Below are positions 33,366-45,720 of a DNA stretch of 64,000 nt, in pieces. Origin of the DNA: Odobenus rosmarus divergens (taxonomy: Eukaryota; Chordata; Mammalia; Carnivora; Odobenidae); NCBI RefSeq assembly GCF_000321225.1, contig NW_004450286.1:1494642-1558641 (forward strand), given 5' to 3'. The stretch's first letter is position 1. The number at the start of each line of letters is the position of its first letter. The position numbers were made by a program, and so were the translations under genes. The notes below the pieces were generated by a model. It made no database searches and was not told where the DNA came from. It saw only the letters and a list, made by a program, of their open reading frames with translations.

Positions 33366-34130
33366 TGTGGACCAAGGAACCTGAGGGCGAATGCTCAGAA
33401 CCTGGGAACTCAGCCTCCTTCTTTCCCAGGCCCCCACAAAGACAGCTCAGGCACCAAATAGCCTCCTTAATCCAGAGTTTTCGCACTGAGCCAGTACCAT
33501 CTTCCTGTCACTTCTACGTTGCCTGGTCCTGATGCCACCAGGGAGTGGGCAAGACGTGGGGCAGCCACCTCCTTCACATCCCAGGGAAGGGAACAGGCCT
33601 GCTGAGGGTTTCCAACCCCACACAGTGGGTCTACCCCAAATAGGGACAGAAGGGACAGATTACTACCACTCCTCTGTACCCACCACCTACTCATCCTACC
33701 TCATCTGCACATGGGAGGGACTTCCTTTGGGTCTCAGTACCAGGAAGAGCTGTGTTTCACTCAAGCGCCAGGGGTGCTCCTACCTTCCTGCAGCCTGACT
33801 TGAACAACTCTGCTTTCCTCTTTGCTCTGGCCACCAGGAAGCTCGGAGCCCAGTCAGTGGCTCATCTTGCATAAGAGGTTGTCATGTCATTAGCTCTGGA
33901 TCCTTCCTGCCTCAGCTCTCCACCCTCCTCCATCGTTTCCATATCTCGTTTGTAAATCACCCCAAAATGTTTTTTTTTAGAATAAGGTGGGTAGAAATAG
34001 ATGAAATAAATAAATTAATAAAAACCACAGAATAATCATTTCCTCTTTAAAATGAAAGGCTTACCAGAATCTTTGTGGATCCTCTAGGGTTTAAATGAGT
34101 TAATATATTCTAACCGGAAATATATTCTAA

Positions 34131-34186
34131 CACACACTTGTGTGTGTGTGTATATATATATATAAATACATATATATACATGCAGA
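34131..34186. repeat. (TG)n(TA)n microsatellite
   Basis: A short CA run, then TG units, then TA units with interruptions ('tatatatatataaataca'). Confidence 0.9.
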
Positions 34187-34204
34187 CACATACCATTACA
34201 TATA

Positions 34205-34405
34205 TATTCCTCACAACTCCTGGAAGAGGCAGACACTATTATTAACCCCATTTTACAGATGAGGAAACCGAGGCCCAGAGAGGTAAAGCACCTTGGCCAA
34301 GGTGACGTAGCTAGAAGTGGCAGAGTCGGGATTCGGATGCAGGCAGTCTGCCTCCACAGCCCATGCCTGCATCACTATGCAAACACAACAGTGCCTAACA
34401 GGTAG
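34205..34405 (-). repeat. MIR SINE
   Basis: The plus strand reads reverse MIR very clearly: 'ccccattttacagatgagga', 'ccgaggcccagagaggtaaa', 'agtggcagagtcgggattcg' and 'caggcagtctgcctccacag'. Confidence 0.93.
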
Positions 34406-36433
34406 TAAGGGCTAACTAGGATTTCAGCAAGGATCACCTTCAGTCAGGGTGGCAGCTGGACATCATGTATTTCCCTGTGTTCCTCCGGAGAAAGAGGCCT
34501 CCCTACCTCCCTCCGCCTTCTGTTTCAGTTTCACAGTTCCCATTAAGAAGTTCTCTGAAATCTACAGCAGGCGTGGCCCACAGGTGTCAGCTCCAATGCG
34601 CAGACTCCAGTGGATTGGCAGCGACTGAGTAAAGCGTTCTGTTAAGAAGCCTCCTGATTGATTAGCAATGTCTGCCATGGGCACGAAGGGTGGGGTGGTG
34701 GTATCCACAATTTCTCTACCATCTAAATGTTTCTTGCTGCTACTTAAATCCATCCTCCTTGGTTGTGTTCTCTAGGCAGTGGCCATCCTGTGTCCTTGGG
34801 AACCTGGGTCTTCCAACTGGAGGGGCTCCTAAGAGACACTCAGGGTGGCAACAGGCACTGCCACCAACCACCATCTCTCTATCCCTTGCCTCCCTCAACA
34901 GCATTCTTCCTTTGCAGGAAGCAGATAGAACAGGGCTAGGAGGTGACTCCCACCCTGGCCAGCTTCCCATTTCCTCCTTGTGGTTTCAACCAGGGAAGGG
35001 TGAAGGTGCAGGCCCCGCACAGAGGCCGGGTCGGGAAACTACTTGGGCACCGTCTCTGGCTGGGAACCATCTGGGGGGTGAGGCCGGCAGGTGAGGCTTC
35101 ATCCCGAGCTGACACTGGCAGCTTGGCCCGGCAGCCTGGGGGTGGCGGGGGGATGGGCCGGGTGTCTGGAGCGGGGAGTTCCCAGGAGTGGGGGAAGTAA
35201 GGACTCTTTTTGGCTTTGTCAAGAAAGAAGGGTTTTGAAAAGCAGCCCATTTCCAGCAGGTGGTCTGTTGAAGTTTCCTATGGTGGAGTTTATTTTGGAA
35301 GATTGATGACAGGAATTGAGAAATGACATCTAAAACCTGCCATGATAAATCATCCCCCTACTTTTGGGGACTGACACGGTTTTCCTCCCTCTGTAAGCGG
35401 CGGTCGGAGAGCTGGGCAGGACGGGCAGCATGGACTCAATGCGCCTTTTCAGGACCAGATGGGACAGTAAATAATGGTCTGACTGCAAATTGGGCCGGCT
35501 GCTCTCGAAGGGCAGACGGAGAGAGGACCGACCGTGCAATGGCGGCTCTGAGCAAGGCCAGGGATAGCGCTGCTTTCAGGAACCTTGACAAAGATCTGGT
35601 GTGGGGGCTCCCCCTTTCAACTCCAATCTCCAGCTTCCCCCCCCCGCCCAACCCGCCAACAACCTCTGGGCCTTTTGTTGGGGTATCAAATGCTGTCCTC
35701 AAAGAAGATGTGCTCCTGTTCTCCGGATCCATTACTTCACGGAGACAGTCTCTTCTCAGGTTCTTTGGAAGCGACTGGGCTCCCGGCCCCGCCCTGGGCC
35801 TTAGGGCGACGCCAGGGGAAGGAGCCGGACCTGCGGTAATCTGTGTTGTCTCACACTGTCCAGCCCACTGAAACTGATCTCTCACATCAAAATACCACCA
35901 GCACCAGCACCACCAGCAACGACCACCTGTTGACCACCTAAGTGGGCCAGAATGGAGCCGCCCACACAGCAGGGTGGACAGCAGGTCCCGGGGAGCAGTC
36001 CACGCAGAGCCACGTGCTGACCTGTCTCCTGAAAGGCCAAGAGACCTTTCAGGACCAGAACTGAGTAGAGATTATCTTTCTTCTTTCTTATACCTGGAGC
36101 TTCTTTGAGTCCAGTTGCTTCCTCTGGGGACAAAGGAGCTGGGCCTAACAATGGGGCAAGCCAGCCTTTCAGATTGAAATTGGGACCCGCTGTGCCCCAG
36201 GGGCAGCCATTGTCTTGCCCTGGAGAGGTGCAGAGGTGGTTGGAAAGTGAAATGGAGGCCTCCTTCCCCGTGTCAGCATTCTGGAGGGACCCCGCAGAGT
36301 TGTGCGGAGAGTACAGGGGCTCCCCTGGAAGACGGCGGGCCCAGCTGTCAGTCCCCCCTCCCAGGGCCCGGTTACCAGCAGGGAGCGAGGCCTTTCAGAT
36401 GTGCTAGCCCCGGTTGCGGCTGGAGTTACTTAC

Positions 36434-36441
36434 AGGAGGTC
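36434..36441 (-). CDS. COL13A1: COL13A1 exon 2: 8-base microexon
   Basis: The exon is GACCTCCT, preceded by a strong acceptor (tttctctgtctctttcag) and followed by gtaagt. It is the only exon here that starts inside a codon. With a G from exon 1 it gives GGA CCT CCT, that is GPP, the bridge between CNCPPG at the end of exon 1 and GPAGRPG in exon 3 in the remembered human protein. Human COL13A1 is known for very small exons. Because 8 is not a multiple of three, this exon must be included to keep the frame. Confidence 0.88.
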
Positions 36442-37076
36442 CTGAAAGAGACAGAGAAAATGCCAGGGTCAGTGTCACTGCTGGAAGCACAGGCAGACCT
36501 GCCTCAGAAGCAGCGTCCAAAAATCCTTCGGCTAAGGGGTTTCCATCTGGTCTTCGACGTTTGTATTTTCCTGGCCCACTTTCACCAAAATAATCTCTCC
36601 CCCTTTATTTCGTCTCCATATTTTCATTATTGGATGAGAAATCTAGAGGTCTGGGCCCCAGGCGCAGCCCAGCTCGGGCCCTAACTTCCCGCCCCGTAAA
36701 ATGGGCTCCTCGGGGGCCCGCCCCAACCTGGGGACACAGTTGCTTTGCAGAACACAGGGCCGTGGGCACCGAGGCAACATTGCAGAACATCAACGGTGTG
36801 ACAGAACCTCAAGAGATGATAGTTCCTAGCTTGCTCGCTGTCCTCTCCACGCTTCCACAAAGTAGCACGGCAAACAAGCCGGAAGCAGCTGGGGCGAATG
36901 ACATGCCTCACTAGGTTCCCCAGCTGCTGTCTATCTGGCCTGTCCTGGTTTCTGTTTAGCCGTGAGTCAGGCGTTTCTACCCTCCTGGGTCTGCTGCCCA
37001 CTCCCTCCTTCTCCCCGCCTTCCTGTGCCCAGGGGACCCCTCCCTCCACGCCTCTCTCTTTTTTCTCTCTACTTCC

Positions 37077-37297
37077 TTTTTTTTTTTTTTAAGATTTTAT
37101 TTATTTATTTAATTGACAGAGAGAGAGAAAGACAGCGAGCGAGACAGAGAGCACAGGCAGGGGGAGTGGGAGAGGGAGAAACAGGCCCCCCGTCGAGCAG
37201 GGACCCCCCCCCCCTACGTGGGGCTCGATCCCAGGACTCTGGGATCATGACCTGAGCCGAAGGCAGACGCTTAACTGACTGAGCCACCCAGGCGCCC
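37077..37297 (-). mobile_element. SINEC (CAN-SINE)
   Basis: Read on the minus strand it has the GGGCGCCTGGGTGGCTCAG head, GGTTAAGCG box, GATCGAGCCCC box, CT-rich centre and the AAATAAATAAATAAAATCTT end with an A-tail. A C-run (37205-37214) interrupts the middle. The flanks ('ctctctacttcc' before and 'ctcttctacttc' after) look like an imperfect target duplication. It is in COL13A1 sense. Confidence 0.96.
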
Positions 37298-38344
37298 CTC
37301 TTCTCTTCTACTTCTGTCCACCCTGCCCACCCCCCGCCCCCCAGAGGCCTCAGCATTAGCCCCCTCGCATTGCCCATGACAGCCAAGAATCATAAACGCC
37401 GTGTTCCAGGAAGGGGGCAGGAGGGTGGGTGCAGAGCGACGGTGCAGAAGTGGGAGCCGCTGCAGGATGGTGAACTGAACGCATTTCTGCCCAACGTGAG
37501 TCATGAAACCCCCTGGGCCCGTGGGATTCCCAGCCGGGCCTGGTGCGTCTGCCGGGCCCCTGGTGACCTGGCCACGTTAACACAGCTGCTACTCCGCTTC
37601 TTTTATGCTCGGCCAAGAAAGACTCCTTATGTTTCTCCTGGCCCCGCGCATTCCCCGAGCCGGCTTCCTTCTCCCTGCCTTCATCTGCCTGCTTCTCTGT
37701 CCGGCCAGGAGCAAACAGCCTCTTTCATGCTGGCCCCTGTCAAGCCGTCATGTTAAGGAGGAACAAAATGTTTTAAATTAAGAAAATAATAAGAGGAGTA
37801 GTGACTGGGTGGGGAGGGCCGGGGCAGGCCGGCTGGGTTTGCAGAACAGCCAGAGGGAGGGAGATGGCGTGAGGCAGGGAGCATCTGGGACCTATTAGGC
37901 GGCATGGCAGGGCGATGTCACCCAGAATCTGAAAATATCCCTTGAGTGCAGCTTGCCGGAGGGACCTCCTGGCTGGGGGAAGCGTCCTCATGAGAAGCAG
38001 GCTGGTGACAAAGTTCAGTCCATGGCAAGTTTCAGATGGTTTAGCCACATGGAGAGCAGATGCCCTGCACCCTCCGGGCCTGACAGGGCCCCAGCTGCCA
38101 GTGCCACAGGCTCTAGAGGAATCTCTGGCAACAGGGCCTTGCTTCGGTGATGGCCCAGCCTGCTGTTAGGCGCCCCTGCCGCGTGTGTATGCTGGATGCG
38201 GCTGGGCAGCCGACCCGGGGCTCTGGCACATGGCACAGGAGAGCTGTTTGTTGGGTCCACCCCAGAGTGTACAGAACAGAAATTCTACTGAAGATTCCAA
38301 GGGTTTTTATATCATCCTCACCACCATCGACACTGCACACACCT

Positions 38345-38465
38345 CCATGGTCCTTACTAGGTGTCTGGCACGATTCTAAGTGTTTCCCATTTGGGGGAAG
38401 GTTCTATTATCCCCACTTTGCAGATGAAGACACTGAGGCACAGAAAATCTGAGCTACTGTCCCCA
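38345..38465 (-). repeat. MIR SINE
   Basis: Reverse MIR: 'ggtgtctggcacgattctaa', 'attatccccactttgcagat', 'gaagacactgaggcacagaa'. Confidence 0.78.
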
Positions 38466-38755
38466 GACCCTTCACTACAGTGTCTCTCTCCACACCTACC
38501 CGCAGACTGCTCACAGATCTGCCCCCTCTCCACACCTCTCCCTCTCCTGCCTGCCCAGCTTCTCAGCCTCTGGCTCTTCTCTCTAGATCCTTCCATCTCT
38601 CGGTTATACGATCCTTCTTACGCAAGGGTATCTGGCTGTGTCAATCCCTTCCAGGCTCCCACTCCCCCACCCAGACTTTAGGAATGGGGAGAGCCGCCGT
38701 TTGTTACTTGATTCTGTGTACCTTAGGAAGGGAAAGAAGGATAAGGGAATTATTA

Positions 38756-38780
38756 AAAAAAAAAAAAGAAGAAGAAGAAG
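38756..38780. repeat. A-run with (GAA)n
   Basis: About thirteen A are followed by five GAA units. Simple repeat. Confidence 0.8.
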
Positions 38781-39064
38781 ACTATTTCTATCATAAACAT
38801 GTTTCCCTGTCACTGATGATCCTCAAGTGTTCCCCTGGAAAATCTTCTGGCCCTTGGAAAACCTAACTGCTGCCCTGCCCCCTTCCAACACTGGATGCCA
38901 CCATGCTGTATTCAATGCCCAGCAGCTGGAAGGTGGCTTGTGAAATCCACCAGTGCCTTGATGTTAGAGATGGGTCTCCCATGCGGCCACCGGGCCATCC
39001 TCAGTAACATGGCCACTGACCGACCTGTGCCACAGCCAGGCACCAAAGGGCAGGCTCACCCCAA

Positions 39065-39210
39065 GGCAATATCAAGTCCTCATTGTACAGAGGGGAAAAC
39101 AGAGCCCAGGGAGGGTAGTGACCATGCAGTCATGGTGTGGGTGGGCATAGGGATGGGGCCAGAACCCAAGGCTCCTGACTCCCCAGCCCTGGGTCTTCCT
39201 AACAAAGTCA
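39065..39210 (-). repeat. MIR SINE
   Basis: Reverse MIR: 'cattgtacagaggggaaaac', 'agagcccagggagggtagtg', then 'gccagaacccaaggctcctg'. Confidence 0.6.
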
Positions 39211-39559
39211 CGCCCATACTGCCACAGCCCAAGGGAGGAGGGAGACACCTGACTCCACCCCTGGGCCTGACACAGCTGGGGGAGAATTTCCAAGACCATC
39301 CCAGTGCCCTGGGGTGAGCAGAGCAGCCTGCAGCAAGGCTCCCAGGGCAGAGTCCACAGCAGAGGTTCTGCCTGAGACCCTCCTCCCTCTGCCTGATGTC
39401 TGTTACCTACCACCTCGGTGAGGACGCTGCTGTCCTCTCCAGGGTTTGGCTGACCTCCTTCAAGTAAACAGTGATGGTCCTCCTGAACAGACATGGAGGA
39501 ATGGACTTCTGGGAAGAATCCTGGGATATCATTCTGGGTCATGCCTTTCTTTAACCATT

Positions 39560-39860
39560 TTTTGTATGTTCGTTCACTCATTCATTCAACAAACATTTGA
39601 CAATCACCTGCCATGTGTCATTCGCTGTGCCGCGCTGTGCCGGGCTGTGGCTATATAGAGATGGATAAGGCACAGTCATTGCCCTTTGAGGAAGAAAAAC
39701 GTCATTATTTAAGCACCTAATACCTACCAGGCCCCAGGCTAAGCTCTAGTGATACAGAGATGAATAACTCATTTCCTCCCCTTCAGAAGGCAACAGTTCC
39801 CTACGTTAGAAAGCTGAAGAAATTCCAGAGAAGAGAACTAAAATGAACAAAAGGATTTAG
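39560..39860 (-). repeat. L2 LINE, 3' end
   Basis: Reverse L2: 'cattcattcaacaaacattt', 'tatatagagatggataaggc', 'acctaccaggccccaggcta' and 'gtgatacagagatgaataac'. It appears as two tandem pieces. Confidence 0.72.
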
Positions 39861-39884
39861 GGAGAAAGGTTTGCCGCAGGAGGA

Positions 39885-40200
39885 TGCATCCATTCAATCA
39901 ACAACATTTACTGAGTGCCTTCTATGTGGCAAGCGTCCTGCTGAGTACGGTCATCAGAACAGCACATTTAATCCTTACAACAACTACGTGAGGTGGCCAC
40001 CAGCATCCTCACATCTCGCATGAGGAACCTGAGGCTTCGAGGCTAAGCGATCAGCCTGAGGTGATCTCCTTGTCTTAAGTGGTGGTGTCTGGCTTTTATG
40101 TGTGTGCGGGTTGTTTTTTTTTTTTTTTAGGCTGAATTTCCGCACAGCAGAGCCTGGATTTGAACCAGGTCTCTCTTACCCAGAAGCCTGTGCTCTCGAG
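39885..40200 (-). repeat. MIR-type element with internal poly(T)
   Basis: It begins 'caacatttactgagtgcctt', runs through 'acatttaatccttacaacaa' and 'gaggaacctgaggcttcgag', and ends 'gcctggatttgaaccaggtc'. A run of fifteen T at 40114-40128 splits it and is not part of MIR. Confidence 0.65.
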
Positions 40201-40612
40201 CTAGAGGTCATGAAAGTCATGAGGGGTGGGAGGGGATGCCTGGCCCTCAGCCTCACACCCTTCTAATGTGGGCAGGTAAGCCTCTTCCCGCTCCTCTGAT
40301 GGTTTGGCCCTGTCCAGACCCTGGATCCAGTCCTGGTCCCGGAGGGAGAAGCAGAGAGCCACAGGGTGTGCCCAGGTTCCACGTCATACGAGCCGTGATC
40401 TGACTCTGCTTGACCGCGGGGCTCCTGGCAGCTGGGGTCCTAGCCTCGACCCATGCCTCCTGCTGCCTGCTGCCAGCCGCCTGTGCTGACCACCTGCCGC
40501 TTGGCTCTGCCACGTGCTGACCCACCCATTCTGCCAGGACACATGCTTTGCATCCAGGCTCTCCTTGGAGCTGGGGTGACAGACAGAGCTGGTCATGCTG
40601 TGCCTCCTGGAG

Positions 40613-40829
40613 CCGGGTTTCTCAAACGAGGGCAATTCTGCACCCCAGGGGATAGTCCATTGGCAATATCTGGAGACCTTTTTGATAATTACAACCGGGA
40701 GGCTGCTTCTGGTCTCTGGTAGGTAGAGGCCAGGGATGCTGCTAAACATCCCAAGACACATAGGCAGCTTCCTACAACAAAGAATGAGGTGGCCCCAAAT
40801 GTCAACTCTGATGAGGGTAAGAAACCCTG
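40613..40829 (+). mobile_element. MER20 hAT-type DNA transposon
   Basis: A near full-length copy (217 bases; the family is about 219): 'ccccaggggatagtccattg', 'gcaatatctggagacctttt', 'gtagaggccagggatgctgc', 'taaacatcccaagacacata' and 'gagggtaagaaaccctg'. The name is from memory of the consensus. Confidence 0.85.
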
Positions 40830-41004
40830 CCCCAGACTAATGGGACCGGTCCTGTCTGGGGGCTCCTCATGTGCCTACAATCCCGCCTGTGCCCCTACGT
40901 TGAGGCCCCAGCCGTCACTCAACCTTGTGGTTTGCCAACTTTGGGGATCCCATTCTTCTATAGGTTGGCCTGTTCTACCTCCACTCAAGACCTTGTTAGG
41001 ACAA

Positions 41005-41228
41005 GTAATAATTCATGTATTGAGCATTTATTCTGTGCCTGGCACTATGCAAAGAACCTTAGGTATTTTATGTCACTCAGTCCACCCAACAGCCTGGTGA
41101 AGTTGCTACTATTATTATTATTATTATTCCCATTCTACAGATGAAAATGCTGTGGCCCAGGAAAAGCTTAAGACATATATTCACGGTCCAGAGCTCATGC
41201 ATGCCTGAGATGGCACTCGAACCCAGAT
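41005..41228 (-). repeat. MIR SINE with (ATT)n
   Basis: Reverse MIR: 'attgagcatttattctgtgc', 'ctggcactatgcaaagaacc', an ATT run at 41108-41128, 'cattctacagatgaaaatgc' and 'ggcactcgaacccagatctg'. Confidence 0.87.
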
Positions 41229-41614
41229 CTGCCTGACGCCATGGTGGCGTGAATGCAGCGGGACCCAGCCTTCCGGGACCATGGGCTCCTTGGAGCTTGA
41301 AGAAGTTACCTGCGTGAGAAATAAATGGAGCCACTTCTGTCTTAAGCGGTGGTAAAGGAGAGAAGCATGAGTAGCCTCAAAACCCATTGCGCGAAATTCA
41401 TCAGTGACAGGCATGATGGCCTGTTAAGGGAAACTGAATGAGCTCCCAGGCAGCCTCCGTTTTTGAGGTTCACATCAAAGAGAACAAGAAGCCCTTCTTC
41501 CTTCCAGCCCCATGGCAGGAACACTGGCTTTCAAGGGAGGGCCAAGGCCAATTTCTGGGCAGCACCCCTGGATGTGATGCTCTGGGAGCGTGCCTGACAA
41601 ATCCAGCTCTATGA

Positions 41615-41765
41615 CTGACAGAATACTCATTGAGCTTCACCACAGCCCAATTCCCATTTTACAGATGAGGACACTGAGGCTCAGAAGGGACATACTTGCC
41701 TATGGTTCATGGCTGGTAAGTGATCCTGAATCCTAGTCCAGTGCTCTTCCCAGAGCAGCCTACCA
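41615..41765 (-). repeat. MIR SINE
   Basis: Reverse MIR: 'cccattttacagatgaggac', 'actgaggctcagaagggaca', 'ttcatggctggtaagtgatc'. Confidence 0.87.
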
Positions 41766-42369
41766 TTGGCAGAGCACTGTGGGGGGGGGGAAGGGGGCTT
41801 TACATTTCTGAGAAAAAAATACACAACTGTTCAGACAAGGGTGTGCCGAAGCCGCTCGTCCTATAGTCTTGTGAGAGCCGATTGTATGCATCTCTTTCCA
41901 ACTCTGTGTTCAGTAACTTCACATTGGCAGCTGGAAATTGGCCATTGTGGGAGTATTCACACCACAGAAATTGGCAAAAGCTACAAAGTAGCTCCCCGCC
42001 CCAAGAGCCATCTGTTAATCATTTCCTAGCACAGTGCAGCTTAGATCTGTCCCATGATGATGCCTCCTGGCCATAAGACATCCACAGACCTTTCCAGTGT
42101 GGCTGGTGGAGAGTAACAGGTCCTGAGAGGAGTGGGCAGCAGTTAAAATCACACACGCCATATGATCTCCTTCTGCACTCATTGCAGACATTGCTAATCA
42201 ATCACAGCTAGTCTTTCCCCAACGAGCCTTGACAAGGCTTCATCATTCTTTCCAACACAGCCACTATAAATCAGCAGGAACTGGCACGTGAGATGGAACC
42301 TATTAGTCATCTTGGAACTAGAGGCATCTGCGGCTGAGACTCGGGGAAGCCAGTAGCAGAAGCATGAGG

Positions 42370-44640
42370 GTCCTTTTCTGACTTATCGGGTGAGCTGAGT
42401 CTAGCCTTGGGGCATAGCAGAGATGGAGATGGAGAGGCTAGTAACCCAGGACCCCCAGATGCGCCTCACACCAGGGGTAGAGACTAGCTTTCGCTGCAGC
42501 GCTCTCTCCCCACCCCATCCCACTGTCCAGAATGGCAGAGGGAGTGGGAGGCGTGAGCGGGGAAGGGAGCAGCCAGTGAGATTCCCCTCCAGTTCACTTC
42601 ATCCTCTGGCCCCAGGAGGTCCCCAGGTGACCTACTGCTGCCCCATCTGGAGCCATCAGAGGGCAATTCAAGTGGCCACCTCCCTGCAGATACCACGGAG
42701 GTGGCCTTCATCCCTGGCGGGGCCTCAGGCTGGCTCCAGGGGTTTCTGGAGCATTCTGCCCTTGGAAACCCTTCCCTTCAATCTGGAGACTGTCCCCTTT
42801 CACGTCCTGGTTTCCCATCTTCTTTGGTGAGTGCCTGGGGACAGGCAGAGGGTGGCGGGACGAGGGCAGGCTCCATGCCTTGCCTAGCACTTGGGGACCC
42901 AGAGGGTGTGCCTGGGTCTCACACTCTCTCTCGGTTGCCTCCCCAGCACTTGTTCTCCCTGCGTCCTTCCTAAAGTGACCCCAAGTTTCCTCGGGTCTCC
43001 ACCATTCTCCACATGGCCCCAGGTCTACAGAGGAGCTCAGCCCAGGCCCAGCTAGGAAGTGGTGAGGGTTGAGTGCCCAGGGCCAGGACCCTTGTGAAGA
43101 TGGCTCTGGTGGGGTCAGTTTGAGCAGGCCAAGGGGGAAAGCCCACAGCTGAGGACACCAAGGGATGGGAGATCTGTTCACCAGGGAAAGACTGCAGTTC
43201 CCTCCACCGCACACCCCCACAGGCCCTGTCCCCGGGGGAGGCAGCCCCCAGGCCCCGGAAAGTAGCTGGAGGGCTGCTGGGAGGGCTCCTATAGGCAGGG
43301 AGGAGAAGGAGCGTGGGGACCTGGCCGTGGCGGCCCTGCCCAGGGGACAGAGGGCCATGCCCAGCCCCAGGCAGGATGGACAACAGTTCAGACCAGAGGT
43401 GGCCACCGGCCACCCCTGTGTCCCCTCAGCTGCAGCCCTGGGAGCAGGGCGCCTGGGAGGCTAAGTGGTGGGCAGGAAGTGGCTGAGTTAGCCCGGCCTA
43501 GTCTGCCCGCCCTCAGCGGAGGCCGGGGCTTGAGGGCGGTGCTGGGCGCGGGATTAGGACGGTGAAGAAGTGTGTCTTGGCACACTCGAGCTGCGTCCCC
43601 ACCATGCTGACCGCACACACGCTTATCGCAAACATCCGCTCAACGCCGGCCGTGTGGGCAGCTGTGCTGGATGGGGTGAAATCACACACTACCGCTGTTC
43701 TTGGGGTGCTTCTTCTCCAGCTCAGGAGATGCCGCCCCATCTCCAAGTGACCCCCCGCCGGCCCCTGACACCCCATCCCTGAGCCGGAGCTTCGGGCCGG
43801 CTTCTCCCTCCAGCAGAGCTCACGTGCTGGTCACCCCACCTACTGCCGCCTGCAGACCTCCCAGACCCCCGAGTCAGCCCCGGGCCCCCCCGCGACCCCC
43901 CGGGTTCAGCCCCAGACCCTGAGTGCCATCGGGGCCAGGTGTGCTGTGGGTCTTGCTGTCCCCTCTCCCTTAGGGCCTTCAGCCACCTGGGTGCCCACTG
44001 CCCACGGAGCTCCCGCCTGGGGTTGCTCTGTGGCTAGATTTTGCCTTCTTGAGGCTCTGGTTTCACCTTTCCTCATTTGATCCACAAAAAAACCCTGAAA
44101 GGTGGGAGCACTTATGGGGGGCGAACCATGATACAGGTGGGGGACTTGCTGCCCACAGCCTCTTGGGGACAGCCCAGCCAGTGTGAGCCTCTCCTCTGGC
44201 TCCAGCCATCTGTGCGGCTCCCGGCCTGCAGACCCGTGCTCACCGCCAGAGACAGCGCCGTAGGGGCCGGCGGTCCTCACGAGACCCTGCGCTGCCGCTC
44301 CCAGCCCAGAGCCAGGCTTTATTTTCTTCCCTGGGCTGTCACGTCAGTCCCTGCAGGAGGACCACACCTCTGACCCTGGTCCTTCTTCCTGACACCGGAT
44401 CTGGCCGCCCATATCTGATGTTCCCATGGAAGGCCCTGCTTGGGGCAGCTCACGCGTCACCACCCTGCAGGCAGGGTCCCACTGGGCAACTGCTGGAAGG
44501 AGAGAAGGGAGGGCGGCCAGCCAAGGGTCAAGGCCCCGGTCAGACCCACACAGGACATTATCCCTCAGAGGCCCGGGCCAGGCCATAGGCTCTGTAGTCT
44601 TATCTTTAGACACAAACCTCTACCTCCTGGGGAAGGGCTT
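42370..44640. other. Repeat-free GC-rich block in intron 1
   Basis: About 2.3 kb with no interspersed repeat that I recognise and raised GC, richest in CpG near 43490-43930. No gene or splice-supported exon is seen. It may be regulatory, but the sequence alone does not show it. Confidence 0.4.
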
Positions 44641-44744
44641 TTTAATGTTCAAGTCACATTTATTGATGACCCAGCGGGGGCTGGCCTCCTGAATCTTCCG
44701 TCTCAGCTTTGTTGTCAACACTAATAGGTCCTGAGTACTCACCA

Positions 44745-44895
44745 ACCTCCAACAGGAGCCAAGCGTGTCACACGTCGTCTCAAGCCCTACAAGTAACACT
44801 CCCATTATCCACACCTAACAGATAAGGGAGGGAACTGAGGCACAAAGGCCAAGTTACAGGCCCACAGTCAGACAGGGGCACCCAAGCATATCCGT
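44745..44895 (-). repeat. MIR SINE
   Basis: Reverse MIR: 'cccattatccacacctaaca', 'gggaactgaggcacaaaggc', 'aagttacaggcccacagtca'. Confidence 0.62.
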
Positions 44896-44929
44896 AGCCC
44901 CAGAGCTATGCAGATCCTCACCAAAGAGC

Positions 44930-45065
44930 CCTAACAACCCTAGCAGGCAGGTTCGGTACCGATGGGGCTCTTGAGGCACAGAGAAATTATATAATTTATC
45001 CAAGGTCACACAGCTGGTAAGTGGCTGAGCTGACATCAGGAACTAGCTACACCCTAAAGCTTTTC
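44930..45065 (-). repeat. MIR SINE
   Basis: Reverse MIR: 'cttgaggcacagagaaatta', 'atccaaggtcacacagctgg', 'taagtggctgagctgacatc'. Confidence 0.78.
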
Positions 45066-45454
45066 TTTTTAACCCCTGCGTGTATTGCTTCAACCATGGA
45101 AGCAAGTAAGAGTCAACAAAACTTAGATGGTGGGGCGAGAGGGTCAGACTGTGGAGAAAGAAAATCCGCAGTATGCCCTTTCTAGCCCCCCTGAGGATGG
45201 TGCAACCTCATCTGTGGGCTTACTTCAGACCCCCATCATCTCTTTCTTCAAGCCAGCGCCCTGAGTGCCCCGACTGGGGATGGCTGCTAACCCCATGCAG
45301 ACATTGCGCATCTGAGTGGGAACCCCAGCCAGCCACCTGCATACACGGTCTCGTGGTTTCATTGTTCCTTCCTTTACAGAGAAGTAACGGAATGGACCTG
45401 ATGTGACTTGACAACTTGGGTCTTTTGCTTATCAAACCAGGCGCCCGCCCAGAA

Positions 45455-45720
45455 CGGTGGGTAAGAGCATCGGTTTGGGAGACAAACAGCCACTGGTTCA
45501 AATCCCGAAATTGCTGCTTGCGAGCTGTGTGACCTTGAGCCAGTTACTTCACTTTTCTGAGGCCCAGGGTCCTCTTCTGTAAAATGGGGTAACGAGAGCA
45601 TCAACCTCATTGGATTTCAAGGAGTAAATGCGAGAATGCAGGTAAGGGGTTTTAGCACGGGTCCTGGCTTAGAGGAAGCACTCAGTAGATGGGAGCTCTG
45701 AACTTCTTCTGGTTCTGAAT
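45455..45720 (+). repeat. MIR SINE, near full length
   Basis: Strong match: 'gtaagagcatcggtttggga', 'actggttcaaatcccgaaat', 'gagctgtgtgaccttgagcc', 'ttctgtaaaatggggtaacg' and 'ggaagcactcagtagatggg'. Confidence 0.92.

Larger units (their letters stand above)
31798..36433 (-). other. COL13A1: COL13A1 intron 2
   Basis: This 4,636-base intron has donor gtaagt. It contains a (CATT)n run, two strong MIRs, an L2 tail and a (TG)n(TA)n repeat. The block 34410-36430 is unique without recognised elements. Confidence 0.9.

Noticed and set aside
42708..43406. 232-codon minus-strand open frame in intron 1
   Set aside because: Pro/Ser/Gly-rich as expected from GC-rich DNA; overlapping frames on both strands are also open; no family recognised.
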